Below, piece by piece: positions 42,221 through 50,513 of a DNA stretch of 64,000 nucleotides; within the stretch, counting starts at the first letter, position 1, and every line of letters starts with the position of its first letter. The DNA lies in assembly GCA_964412455.1 (NCBI GenBank), contig CAYPOT010000008.1, forward strand, positions 17,213 to 81,212, written 5' to 3'. The notes beneath the pieces are model-generated. The model saw only the letters and a program-made list of their open reading frames with translations. It had not been told where the DNA came from and did no database searches. The stretch comes from JAAXXJ01 sp964412455. Lineage in GTDB: Bacteria; Nitrospirota; UBA9217. The position numbers and the translations under genes are program-made.

Positions 42221-42417
42221 GCCGATTGACTTCTACCGTAGTCCGCGCATTCCGGAAACGCATCTATGATCATTACGATAAGCGCGGCCGGTCTCTCCTG
42301 TGGTGGAAAATCCGCGATCCTTATCGCGTGCCGGCTACCGAGATCGCCGTTGACCTTGAGGCGGCGCTGGAGCTGTTCACGAAGATTGTGGCGAGGCTGG
42401 GCAAGGGGAAAAGATGA
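42217..42417 (+). pseudogene. Truncated MutY-like N-terminal fragment
   Basis: The 66-residue ORF contains AFRKRIYDHYDKRGRSLLWW followed by a DPYRVPATEI segment, which aligns with the N-terminus of the complete MutY at 45681 (SFRKKVYDYFNSQGRDLPWR, then TPYRVLVSEI). The glycosylase LQQTQ segment and everything beyond are missing, and the tail (AVDLEAALELFTKIVARL) is unrelated. The first codons overlap the DprA-like stop (ATGA) and the end overlaps the next ATG. It could be translated as a small protein of new function, but it cannot be a glycosylase. Decay after partial duplication is the simplest reading. Confidence 0.6.
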
Positions 42418-42917
42418 TTTACCGCCGGAGAGCATGTCATGAAAAAATCCTTGGCGATGAAAAGAACCGATTTCTGCTCATTCCGAAACGCGAGTCCCGA
42501 GAGGGGTTTGAGATCATGGCTGCTTTTACCGGGTCCGTGCGCAGGAAAGGACTTCAGGAAAAACTTTCCGGCGCTTTGAACGGCAGGGGTGCGTTCCGGC
42601 GCTTCAGGAGCGTCCTGAATGATCATCCCGACGAGCTTGAGCGATGGTATATGTTCAAGGATGACTGGATGCGGGAAGAATCAATCCAGTGGCTTATCTT
42701 GAACGATATTAAGCCGGTACAGGTGGTTTCCGGTTATTTCAATGATGATGGGACCGAGATCAATGCCGACCTGGTTCCCAAACCAGGTTTGTGTCATACG
42801 TGCCGAAAGGACAATGCCGGCGGCAAGGAAGAAATCATGTGCGTCTTGACGCGCAATGATCAGAAGGGTGATAAGGATTTCGAGTGCGGGGCCTTTGAGC
42901 CGAAGAAAGGTTTGTAG
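42414..42917 (+). CDS. UPF0158 family protein with Cys-rich tail
   Basis: The 167-residue product contains the UPF0158 core: RFLLIPKRESREGFEIMAAF, then LNGRGAFRRFRSVLNDHPDE and LERWYMFKDDWMREESIQWL. The usual longer N-terminal part is missing. The C-terminus carries CHTCRKDN, a later Cys in IMCVL and CGAFEP, a possible zinc site not usual for the family. No molecular function is known. Its ATG overlaps the stop of the MutY-like fragment. An initiation further inside at MAAF cannot be excluded. Confidence 0.7.
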   Translation: MIYRRRACHEKILGDEKNRFLLIPKRESREGFEIMAAFTGSVRRKGLQEKLSGALNGRGAFRRFRSVLNDHPDELERWYMFKDDWMREESIQWLILNDIKPVQVVSGYFNDDGTEINADLVPKPGLCHTCRKDNAGGKEEIMCVLTRNDQKGDKDFECGAFEPKKGL

Positions 42918-42936
42918 ATAGAGGGAATAAAAGCAT

Positions 42937-43950
42937 ATGGCAACCACCGGAAAAAACGAGCCCTGTCCCTGCGGAAGCGGACAATCCTATGAGGAATGCT
43001 GCTTCATTCGGGATGTCCTGCCCGCCGGCCGCATGGACGCGAAGGCATTCAGCCGGTCCGTACTCGAAATTCTGGAGAATCGGCAGTTCGAGTCTCATGA
43101 AGAGGCACAGGCATTCATCGATAAACTTACCCACGCGCGGAACTCCTCGCCACTCGAGGATTTCAGCGGTATCTCACCGGAGCACATGTATCGGTTTCTG
43201 CATTACCCTTTTGATTCTCCCGGCCTGATCGACTATAACCTTGAGATCACGCGATTTCCCGATGCGCCGTTCTTCCGGCTCTTTTCTTATCTTCTGCAGG
43301 GCGTGGTGAACGACGATCTCAAGGCGACAGCGCTGGGCAACTTGCCGCAGAAATTCGTTCAGGCCGCGGCTCCGTGGTTTTACGATGAAGAGGAATACGC
43401 GAAGATGCGGCGATACATGACCTTTCGAACCGAAACCGATTTCATGGAACTGCATACCGTTCGGTTGACCGCGGAGATGGCGGGGTTCGTAAGAAAATTC
43501 AAGGGCCGCTTTCGGGCAACCAAGGCGGGGCGCGCCATCGTTGAGCAGGGGATGAACGGAACGGCATTCTTTGCCCTGTTTCAAGCATACACACGCAAAT
43601 TCAACTGGGCATACAATGACCGATATCCTGATCTACCGATGATTCAAGAGGCCTTTCTCTTTTCGCTGTATCTTCTGAGGAAACAGGGGTCAGTGCTCCA
43701 GCCTGCGTCCTATTACGCTGACTTATTCCTGAAGGCCTTCCCTTTCGCTTTAGAGGAGACGCCGGAATATAGTTTTACATCCAGAGAAGAGACGCTGCTG
43801 CCCTGCTACGCTGTGCGAACGCTCGGCCGCTTTGCGCTCTTTTTCGGATTTGTCGCTATCGACGGAGATGATCATGCGCGATGGATCGAAAAACGATCAT
43901 TGAAGAAAACCCCATTCCTTGACGAGTGGCTGCGGTTCTCGATCCCGTGA
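42937..43950 (+). CDS. SEC-C motif protein of unknown function
   Basis: The 337-residue product begins with a SEC-C zinc motif, KNEPCPCGSGQSYEECC (residues 6-22), as in the tail of SecA and many accessory proteins. The remaining 300 residues are helical and not recognised; they contain many aromatic residues and an EEYAKMRRYMTF segment. The SEC-C motif binds zinc and mediates contacts to proteins or nucleic acids. It follows the UPF0158 gene by 19 bases with a GAGGG ribosome site, so it belongs to the same transcription unit. Its origin with the accessory region is likely. Confidence 0.75.
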   Translation: MATTGKNEPCPCGSGQSYEECCFIRDVLPAGRMDAKAFSRSVLEILENRQFESHEEAQAFIDKLTHARNSSPLEDFSGISPEHMYRFLHYPFDSPGLIDYNLEITRFPDAPFFRLFSYLLQGVVNDDLKATALGNLPQKFVQAAAPWFYDEEEYAKMRRYMTFRTETDFMELHTVRLTAEMAGFVRKFKGRFRATKAGRAIVEQGMNGTAFFALFQAYTRKFNWAYNDRYPDLPMIQEAFLFSLYLLRKQGSVLQPASYYADLFLKAFPFALEETPEYSFTSREETLLPCYAVRTLGRFALFFGFVAIDGDDHARWIEKRSLKKTPFLDEWLRFSIP

Positions 43951-44164
43951 CAGCCTGGTTTCCCCTCTAAAGCTTCCTTACAAGCCATATTTTCAAATAA
44001 TCAACGGGAGCTGGAGGCAGTCCGTAAGTTCTTAAGGCTGGTCATGAACGTACGATCAATATGCGGAATGGTTGTCCGCACAGCATGTTCTTGACAAACG
44101 TTCTTCATTGTCTTACTCTATTCCCACCTCAGGCCGGGACGAACATCAGACATAACCTTATATT

Positions 44165-45496
44165 ATGAACCCTATCTGCATCGTAGACGACGAATCCTCC
44201 ATCACCTCCACCGTAGAGAGCATCCTGAAGGACGAGGGGTATCAGACCATCGTATTTCCCGATGCGGAGAGCTTCTGGCAGAGGCTCGATATAATGGAGC
44301 CCTCTCTCGTCCTGCTGGATATCTGGCTCCCCGGCATAGACGGCATGCAACTCCTGAAACGTCTGCATGACCGATTGCCTTTACTCCCCATCATCATGAT
44401 GAGCGGACATGCCGGTATCGAGGCGGCGGTTGCCGCCATAAAGGCCGGCGCCTACGATTTTTTGGAAAAACCGCTGCATCTGGAGGTTTTGCTCGACAAG
44501 GTAAAGTCAGCCCTTAAGCACCGACCTTCCGGGAGCGGCGCGAATCTGCCTTTGGATACGAGAATTGAGATCGTCAGCGCCGACGTTTCGATGCCTCCCG
44601 GCGTGGTGGAAGTGGTGGATTCCCACGTACCTCAGCGCACCCTCAGGGGGAATGTGGTGCTGAACGGGATAGGACTCCTGAGCGGCCGGAACACAGGTGT
44701 CATTCTTAGCCCCCTCGGGATCAACGAAGGGATCGTCTTTCAGTCTCTTGACGGTCAAACCATCAGTGGACATATCACCTCCCTTGAAAATTTCTCCCAG
44801 ACCGTCCCATCGAAGACGTTTTCCGCCAACTCCACCACCCTGGACAATGGCAGGCGGCGGGTGCGCACCGTTGAACACCTGATGGCGGTTCTTTTCATGT
44901 ACGGCATAACCAACGTGCTGATAAAGGTTGACGAGGAGATACCGAACATAGACGGCTCTGCAAAGGATTTCTGCGATCTTATGGAAGAGGCAGGGATAGA
45001 GGAACAGTCCGCCTCCACCAAGGTTGCTGTCATCCGCCAGAAGATCGGAGTGGGAAGCGAGGAGAGGCATGAAAAGCATCTCACCGCGGAGCCCTTTGAC
45101 GGGTTCGAGATAACGATGAGAGTTGACTACCCTCCACCCATCGGCGAACAGGTTTTCACGTTCAATCCTGAACGCGACTCCTTTGCAAAGGAGATAGCCC
45201 CTGCCCGCTCCTTCAACACCTTTGAGAACATCGAAATGGCCCAGAAGCTGGGAAAGGTGGGAGGCGGGTATCTCCATTCCCACATCATCATGTACGACGG
45301 CAAGGTCATCAACACCAAACTCCGTTATCCCGACGAATTCGTGCGCCACAAGATATTGGACCTGATCGGAGACCTCTACCTCCTTGGCTTCCGCATCAGA
45401 GGGCGTATTGTCGCCAACATGACCTCCCACGGTTACAATCAGGCCCTGGTGCAGCGCATGTACCAGGCCATCCAGAGCAACTCAAGGAGCGTTTAG
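44165..45496 (+). CDS. Response regulator receiver fused to LpxC deacetylase
   Basis: Residues 1-120 are an NtrC-type receiver: acidic pair Asp8-Asp9, phospho-acceptor Asp52 in LVLLDIWLPGIDG, Ser80, Lys102 in DFLEKP. Residues about 157-437 are a complete LpxC: QRTLRGNVVLNGIGLLSG, RTVEHLMAVL (Glu237 catalytic, His238 zinc), RHKILDLIGD (His395 and Asp399, the HxxxD pair) and SHGYNQALVQ (His422). The spacings 157 and 27 match E. coli LpxC. LpxC catalyses the committed step of lipid A synthesis, removing acetate from UDP-3-O-acyl-GlcNAc. The continuous reading frame shows a real fusion, implying phosphorylation control of lipid A synthesis. No kinase gene is adjacent. Confidence 0.9.
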   Translation: MNPICIVDDESSITSTVESILKDEGYQTIVFPDAESFWQRLDIMEPSLVLLDIWLPGIDGMQLLKRLHDRLPLLPIIMMSGHAGIEAAVAAIKAGAYDFLEKPLHLEVLLDKVKSALKHRPSGSGANLPLDTRIEIVSADVSMPPGVVEVVDSHVPQRTLRGNVVLNGIGLLSGRNTGVILSPLGINEGIVFQSLDGQTISGHITSLENFSQTVPSKTFSANSTTLDNGRRRVRTVEHLMAVLFMYGITNVLIKVDEEIPNIDGSAKDFCDLMEEAGIEEQSASTKVAVIRQKIGVGSEERHEKHLTAEPFDGFEITMRVDYPPPIGEQVFTFNPERDSFAKEIAPARSFNTFENIEMAQKLGKVGGGYLHSHIIMYDGKVINTKLRYPDEFVRHKILDLIGDLYLLGFRIRGRIVANMTSHGYNQALVQRMYQAIQSNSRSV

Positions 45497-45680
45497 CACT
45501 TCCTTGGCATGGAGCTGCAGCACCAACGTGAGCGACTTAGACCGGCCGCTTTATACTGGGTATTCCACAGCCCGCATATATAAACAAATGCTAATGTGTA
45601 AGAGGTGATCTTCAGGCCCTGCCGGCAACCAACATACTTGTTGACAGCCTCCTTGTTCTGCCTTATCGTGTGTGCTGAAC

Positions 45681-46580
45681 ATGAAGGCAATGAAAGACCA
45701 CGCAATGCCCGCACGTCCGATCTCGAAGAAAGTCCCACTTCACTCCCGACCAAAAGTAAAAACGTCGCCCGTCTTCCAGTCCCGGATTCGCTCCTTTCGA
45801 AAAAAAGTCTATGACTATTTTAACAGCCAGGGGCGCGATCTTCCCTGGCGGAAGCGCGTCACACCCTACCGCGTGCTGGTCTCCGAGATCATGCTGCAGC
45901 AGACGCAGGTGGACCGGGTGATCACAAAGTATCGGAAGTTCCTTGCAGCGTTCCCAGGCTTCCCCTCGCTCGCGAAAGCGCCGCCGGCAATACTCCTGCG
46001 GCTTTGGTCCGGCCTGGGCTACAATCGCCGGGCGCTGGCGCTCAAGGCGCTGGCGCAGAAGGTGATGTCCGAACATAACGGCCGGCTGCCGTCCGATCCT
46101 GCGGTCCTGATTGCCCTGCCGGGGATCGGGCCGTACACTGCCGGTGCGATCGCGGCATTCGCGTTCAACCGGCCGGTCGTGTTCATGGACACAAACATCC
46201 GTCGCGTATATATTCACGAGTTCTTCCGCGACGGAAAGAACATTCGCGACGAGGAATTGCTCCCGTTGGTTCAGCGGACCCTCGATACCAGGGACCCCGG
46301 GAAATGGTACAATGCTCTTATGGACTACGGATCCATGCTGAAGCAGGAGCAGGTTAATCCGAACAAGCGAAGCGCCCACTATGTTCGCCAGAGTCCGTTC
46401 GAGAACTCGAACCGCCAGGTGCGTGGAAGGATCCTGAAGGCCCTCGTCCACGGGACAGCGCTCACGTCGGACCGCATCGTGAAAGAGACCGGCATGGACG
46501 CGGAGCGGATAAAGAGGAACCTAGGAAAGATGGAAAAAGAGGGGTTCATCAGGAAGAAGGGAAGAATGTACTTCGTATAG
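45681..46580 (+). CDS. MutY-like adenine DNA glycosylase lacking the Fe-S ligands
   Basis: The product (about 299 residues) has the MutY glycosylase core: GRDLPWRKRVTPYRVLVSEI, MLQQTQV with the catalytic Glu just before it, the helix-hairpin-helix LPGIGPYTAGAIAAFAFNRP, and VVFMDTNIRRVY with the catalytic Asp. The Cys residues that hold the [4Fe-4S] cluster after the helical bundle are absent (ALMDYGSMLKQEQVNPNKRS replaces them), and there is no C-terminal NUDIX-like domain. Instead the end resembles a small winged helix (SDRIVKETGMDAERIKRNL). It should excise adenine opposite 8-oxoG but could have another specificity. The start is uncertain between ATGs at 45681, 45690 and 45705. Confidence 0.85.
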   Translation: MKAMKDHAMPARPISKKVPLHSRPKVKTSPVFQSRIRSFRKKVYDYFNSQGRDLPWRKRVTPYRVLVSEIMLQQTQVDRVITKYRKFLAAFPGFPSLAKAPPAILLRLWSGLGYNRRALALKALAQKVMSEHNGRLPSDPAVLIALPGIGPYTAGAIAAFAFNRPVVFMDTNIRRVYIHEFFRDGKNIRDEELLPLVQRTLDTRDPGKWYNALMDYGSMLKQEQVNPNKRSAHYVRQSPFENSNRQVRGRILKALVHGTALTSDRIVKETGMDAERIKRNLGKMEKEGFIRKKGRMYFV

Positions 46581-46605
46581 CTGCGGATGCATACGGACCA
46601 AAGTC

Positions 46606-46635
46606 GCTGGATCCCCGCTTTCGCGGGAATGATGA
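46606..46635. repeat. REP-like palindrome, partial copy
   Basis: CTGGATCCCCGCTTTCGCGG followed by GAATGATGA is the reverse orientation of the GTCATTCCCGCGAAAGCGGG-type repeat that occurs in full at 62637-62710. It contains the CCCGCTTTCGCGGG hairpin. Confidence 0.7.
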
Positions 46636-46697
46636 CCCATATTTTGCACTCCTCATTAGTTAGTTACGAATCAAATTCTACTCAAAACGGCAAGAAT

Positions 46698-46807
46698 ATT
46701 TTGCCACGAAGGCACGAAGACACAAAGTACGGCCTTAATCTAATCATTAAAACAGTACCTTAAGCAGTTCTCGCTGTTCTTCGTGACTTAGAGTCTTCGT
46801 GGCAAAT
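46698..46807. repeat. Intergenic element with inverted termini
   Basis: The left end TTTTGCCACGAAGGCACGAA and the right end CTTCGTGGCAAATTT are inverted copies (TTTGCCACGAAG core). The centre is AT-rich and non-coding. It is immediately followed by the 19-base repeat at 46816. Such CACGAAG elements are common intergenic repeats in anaerobic Gram-negatives. Confidence 0.6.
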
Positions 46808-46815
46808 TTTGGTTC

Positions 46816-46834
46816 CGGCTTGTCCGGGTTAGGA
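46816..46834 (+). repeat. 19-base dispersed repeat end, copy at radical SAM start
   Basis: Identical to 18829-18847. It ends four bases before the ATG of the radical SAM gene. Confidence 0.75.
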
Positions 46835-46837
46835 ATT

Positions 46838-47752
46838 ATGAGAACCGCACCCGACTACATACAATTCTATCCCACGGTGCGATGCAACAAGACCTGCGAC
46901 TTCTGCTTCAACCGGACCCTGGCCCCGATGCAAGACATGGTTTTCGCGGAGTTCAGGCGGCTGCTGGAAAAGCTCAAGGAGATCGGTGTGCGTGCCATCG
47001 ACATCATCGGTGGGGAGCCTACCTTGCATGCCGACCTTCCCCTGCTGATCAAGACCGCGCTGCTGGAGGGAATGGAGATCAACCTCAGTTCCAATGGAAC
47101 CGACCTCATCCAGCTGTCCGGGATCATGACGCATCACCCGCGGGCAGCGGTCGGCATTTCGGTCAATGACCAGAAATCGGCACGGGGACTCCGGGAATTC
47201 ATCACCAGGCACCGGCCCATCGTCAAGATGGTCACCGGCCGCCATATCGACGCTTCACTGGTCACCCAGGTCCTGACCCTGAAGCCGAAACAGTTCTTCC
47301 TGCTTTACCGCGATGCGTTGAACGCGGCGCAGCTCGCGGAAACGATCTCTTTTGACCAGTTCTGGACCTTTGTGCAGGACCGGTTCGATCCGGCACAGGT
47401 CGGCACCGTTTTCTGCTCGGGCTTTCTTCCCGATTATGAACACTATCCGGAACTTCTGAAGGCCCGGTGCCCGGCCGGTACCACGAAGCTCGGCATCATG
47501 CCCGACGGCTCGGTCTATCCGTGCAATCTCTTTTTTGGCCAGCAGGAATTCCTGCTCGGCAATATATTCTCCGATCCCTTTGAGGACATCTGGCATAACC
47601 CCTCGCTTACGTTCTTCAGGACCTTTACCGGAAATGCCTGTCCCCGGACCACGTGCGCGCTCCATGCCAAATGTCACGGCGGGTGCCCGGCCCATAGTTA
47701 TATCCAGACCGGCAAGCGGAATTCGCCTGAACCGCGGTGCGTGCCGGGATGA
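46838..47752 (+). CDS. Radical SAM/SPASM domain protein
   Basis: The 304-residue product has the radical SAM triad CNKTCDFCF near residues 14-22, IIGGEPTLHADLPLL as the GGE motif, and LSSNGTDL. A SPASM-type C-terminus holds extra Cys residues: a lone Cys in KARCPAG, CNLFFG, then CPRTTCALHAKCHGGCPAHS. Such proteins modify peptides or proteins, or activate partner enzymes. No precursor peptide gene is seen nearby, so the substrate is unknown. The ATG at 46838 is chosen because the upstream ORF part lies inside intergenic repeats. The gene stands alone. Confidence 0.85.
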   Translation: MRTAPDYIQFYPTVRCNKTCDFCFNRTLAPMQDMVFAEFRRLLEKLKEIGVRAIDIIGGEPTLHADLPLLIKTALLEGMEINLSSNGTDLIQLSGIMTHHPRAAVGISVNDQKSARGLREFITRHRPIVKMVTGRHIDASLVTQVLTLKPKQFFLLYRDALNAAQLAETISFDQFWTFVQDRFDPAQVGTVFCSGFLPDYEHYPELLKARCPAGTTKLGIMPDGSVYPCNLFFGQQEFLLGNIFSDPFEDIWHNPSLTFFRTFTGNACPRTTCALHAKCHGGCPAHSYIQTGKRNSPEPRCVPG

Positions 47753-48118
47753 GACGGATATACGAAGATGGTTAATTAAGGCAGGAACAGCGTTCCACGT
47801 ATGGACAAACAGGAAGCAACCATTCCTGCAACTATCTGCGCAGAGGCATAATCGCCGTCCACCCTTCTTGTTTCAGCATTCTCCGCAGGTAATCCTTCTT
47901 CTCTTTGACGTCCCTCGCATTCTTTCTCTTGGTGATCAGGATCTGTCACAAAAATGATACGGCCCAGTCTTATTTCTGAGAAAAGCAAGGGCCCGCAGTT
48001 TTTATCTATATGTATTTATGGATATATTTTGTCTGGCAGCTGAATTGCAATAATCTTTGCAAGTGATTAAAATCCAGAAAGCGTAAAGGACGGCGGTTAC
48101 CCAAAGGGAGCGCACACA
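47753..48118. other. Intergenic region without a confident gene
   Basis: About 366 bases. On the minus strand 47840-47945 can encode a short stretch (KRKNARDVKEKKDYLRRML) that looks protein-like but is closed by a stop just upstream and has no start. The AT-rich part after 47990 probably holds the promoter of the next gene. Confidence 0.4.
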
Positions 48119-48586
48119 ATGGACACGACTGATATTTTCATCAAGTCAGCCAAGGGTGAACAGGAAATTGCGACACGGGTTAACAAGCTGCCGATCAAGC
48201 ACCGTTCGGTGCTTATCATGATCGACGGCACAACGAGCGAGCAGATCTTGCTCGCCAGGATCTCGGGTATGTTTGATGGCAAGACCATTGTGAGTGACCT
48301 TGAGACCCATGGCTTCATCGAGCGCAAGGCCGCTCCAAAGCCCGCGCTCCATGCCGTGGATACAAAAGGACCGGCCCTGAACACCGGCGCGAGGCAATAC
48401 ATGATCGACTATATGTACAAGCTTCTCGGGCCTGATGCCGACACCTTTGTAGGGCGCATCGAGAAGTGTAAGACCAACGCTGATCTGGCCGGGATGATCG
48501 ATCCCTGCCGGGACACTATTCGCGGTATCGGGAAACAGAGCAGGGCCGAAGAGTTCGAAGTAAAGGTCAAAGAGCTCATGGCGTAG
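48119..48586 (+). CDS. Conserved hypothetical protein, winged-helix-like N-terminus
   Basis: The 155-residue product is a conserved bacterial hypothetical of the type starting DIFIKSAKGEQEIATR. It continues with PIKHRSVLIMIDGTTS, a helical stretch LLARISGMFDGKTIVSDLET and HGFIE, which looks like a winged-helix or PilZ-adjacent regulator fold. The C-terminal half is helical with two Cys residues. No function is established. GGGAG lies nine bases before the ATG at 48119. It is monocistronic and ends at the terminator at 48689. Confidence 0.75.
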   Translation: MDTTDIFIKSAKGEQEIATRVNKLPIKHRSVLIMIDGTTSEQILLARISGMFDGKTIVSDLETHGFIERKAAPKPALHAVDTKGPALNTGARQYMIDYMYKLLGPDADTFVGRIEKCKTNADLAGMIDPCRDTIRGIGKQSRAEEFEVKVKELMA

Positions 48587-48688
48587 GGCCCGACCGAGCT
48601 TTTGAACGAGAGCGGGGCTATCAGGTCGATCGGTGCAAAGTCAACGACTGAACGGCTCACGCGTTGAGAGGGTCCAGGAGAACAGGTA

Positions 48689-48726
48689 CGAGGGGAGCGA
48701 TAAACTGCTCCCCTCGTTCTGTTTTC
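48689..48726 (+). terminator. Intrinsic terminator
   Basis: A perfect 10-bp stem CGAGGGGAGC/GCTCCCCTCG with an 8-base loop is followed by TTCTGTTTTC. It separates the plus-strand gene from the converging iron-sulfur protein gene. Confidence 0.75.
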
Positions 48727-48759
48727 ACATGACGTTGCTGCCGGGCAGGTGCCGGACGG

Positions 48760-49221
48760 TTACAGGGCAACGGGCTTTTCCGATAACAGGTCGCCCTTGA
48801 TGCCGATGACGGCCTCGGTGAAAGGGATGTTCTTTCCCGACTTCTTCAGGGCCTCTTTCAGGATCATGGTCATCCCGCTGCAGCAAGGCACTTCCATCCG
48901 GAGGACTGTCAGGCTTTTAATCGGGGTCGTGCTGAATATCTGGGTGAATTTCTCCACGTACTGCATGCCGTCGTCGAGCTTGGGACAGCCGATCAGGATC
49001 TTCCTGTCTTTCAAAAACTCCTGGTGGAAGAAGGGGGTCGCAAAGGCCGTGCAGTCCGCCGCTACCAGCAGGTCGGCGTTGTTCAGGAAAGGCGCGATCG
49101 TGCCTATCAACTTGATCTGGATGGGCCAATGGGACAGCCGGTTGGCCTCCCCGCTGGCAGGCAATGTTGCCGTTGCTGAGGATGCACAGGACGGACATCC
49201 ATCGTTCTTTGTGTTGTTCAT
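48760..49221 (-). CDS. Iron-sulfur-protein-like domain without the usual ferredoxin part
   Basis: The 153-residue product corresponds to the conserved C-terminal domain of a family annotated as 4Fe-4S binding proteins: RLSHWPIQIKLIGTIAPFLN, NADLLVAADCTAF, then ILIGCPKLDD and MEVPCCSGMTMIL. The bacterial full-length forms begin with a two-cluster ferredoxin domain; here only a short CPSCASS precedes. The remaining Cys residues (CPSC, AADC, GCPK, PCC) could still hold a metal centre. The function is unknown. AGGAGG precedes the ATG at 49221. Confidence 0.75.
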   Translation of the reverse strand: MNNTKNDGCPSCASSATATLPASGEANRLSHWPIQIKLIGTIAPFLNNADLLVAADCTAFATPFFHQEFLKDRKILIGCPKLDDGMQYVEKFTQIFSTTPIKSLTVLRMEVPCCSGMTMILKEALKKSGKNIPFTEAVIGIKGDLLSEKPVAL

Positions 49222-49376
49222 GGTAAACCTCCTGGGTTCGGGCGTTCTATCTGATGATCATATGTTACCATGGGCATCAATGGAAAGGTATGAGGCAGAT
49301 CATACGTTCGGCGGCGGCGAAACAAAAAGCCGTTGCAATAACCGGCCTGGATTTAGTACAATGCGACCCAACATCG

Positions 49377-49997
49377 ATGGAACAAGAATTCTTTCTTAAA
49401 GGCATCATGATAGGGTTCGTGATCGCGGCGCCCGTCGGTCCCATCGGCGTGCTCTGCGCGCGGCGCACACTGCTGCACGGCCGGAGAGCGGGGTTCTCCT
49501 CCGGCATGGGCGCGGCCACGGCCGATTCCCTTTACGGCTTCATTGCCGCCTTCGGACTCACCTTCATATCAGACGCCCTGGTCGCTCATCAGGCCCTGCT
49601 CCGGCTGGTGGGAGGGGCCATCCTGGTGTTCCTGGGGGTGAAGTCCTTCGCAGCGCGACCGGTGAAAAAGAGCGAACTTCCCCGTTCAGCGCGTCATTAT
49701 GCGGGAATGTATTCCTCCACGTTCTTTCTGACCCTTACTAATCCCATGACCATCTTTTCTTTCGCTGCGGTCTTTGCCGGCTTCGGGCTGGCGGGAATAA
49801 GGGGGAGCGCCCTGTCATCGGGGACCCTCGTGTTGGGCGTGTTCCTGGGGTCAGCGCTGTGGTGGCTCTTTCTGGTCGCCCTTTTCAGCCTGTACCGCAG
49901 GCGCTTTCAGTCCCATGAACTGGTCTGGGTGAACCGTGTCGCCGGCGCCATCATAACCGCGTCGGGAGTTATCGCGCTCGGCAGCCTGCTCAGATGA
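49377..49997 (+). CDS. LysE family amino-acid exporter
   Basis: The 206-residue product has six hydrophobic segments and the LysE-family start MIGFVIAAPVGPIGVLCARR, with a GxSSGMGAATADSLYG stretch and TFFLTLTNPMTIFSF in the middle. Members export amino acids or related small molecules across the inner membrane. The ATG at 49377 is preferred over 49254 because the upstream part is not membrane-like and lies in the divergent intergenic region with the iron-sulfur protein gene. No partner gene suggests the substrate. Confidence 0.88.
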   Translation: MEQEFFLKGIMIGFVIAAPVGPIGVLCARRTLLHGRRAGFSSGMGAATADSLYGFIAAFGLTFISDALVAHQALLRLVGGAILVFLGVKSFAARPVKKSELPRSARHYAGMYSSTFFLTLTNPMTIFSFAAVFAGFGLAGIRGSALSSGTLVLGVFLGSALWWLFLVALFSLYRRRFQSHELVWVNRVAGAIITASGVIALGSLLR

Positions 49998-50109
49998 TCC
50001 GGCCTTGTTCTAAAACACCGTTCTTATTGCGTCTCCCGGCCTCCTAACTTCTTGACATTCTCCCGCCATACCGTAGTATGAAGCAACTTATTTTCCGGAG
50101 GGTCATTCT

Positions 50110-50490
50110 ATGAAGATCTGTTTTCCCGTTCAGCAAGATGAAGGCATGGAAAGCGCGGTGTTCAATCATTTCGGTTCCGCGCCTGCGTTCGTCGTCGTGG
50201 ACACCGATAGCGGCACGGTCTCGACAATAAAGAACGGGGACCAGCATCATGCCCATGGCGCGTGCAATCCCCTGAAAGCGCTGGACAACCAGCAGATCGA
50301 CGCGATCGTCGTCGTCGGCATCGGCGCCGGAGCTCTCTCCCGGCTGGGCCAGTCGGGCATCAAGGTCTACCGGGCCGAGTCGCGGACCGTTCGGGAGAAC
50401 CTGGCGGCCCATCAGGAGCGGGGTCTTTCCGAATACGCGCTCCAGAGCGTCTGCGGAGGGCACGGTCACAGCGGTGGCTGCGCCCATTAG
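50110..50490 (+). CDS. NifX/NifB-type dinitrogenase iron-molybdenum cofactor domain protein
   Basis: The 126-residue product is a single RNase-H-like NifX/NafY-type domain: MKICFPVQQDEGMESAVFNH, FGSAPAFVVVDTDSG, then the QIDAIVVVGIGAGALSRLGQ core and a His/Cys-rich tail (CGGHGHSGGCAH). Such stand-alone proteins bind Fe-S or metal clusters and need not relate to nitrogen fixation; no nif genes are seen here. A GGAGG ribosome site precedes the ATG at 50110. The next gene starts 23 bases after its stop. Confidence 0.88.
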   Translation: MKICFPVQQDEGMESAVFNHFGSAPAFVVVDTDSGTVSTIKNGDQHHAHGACNPLKALDNQQIDAIVVVGIGAGALSRLGQSGIKVYRAESRTVRENLAAHQERGLSEYALQSVCGGHGHSGGCAH

Positions 50491-50513
50491 TCCCTATCCC
50501 GGAGGGTTCGAGC

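Noticed and set aside
47776..47988. 70-residue minus-strand ORF after the radical SAM gene
   Set aside because: It has no ribosome site and no recognisable sequence. A neighbouring frame looks slightly more protein-like but has no start.
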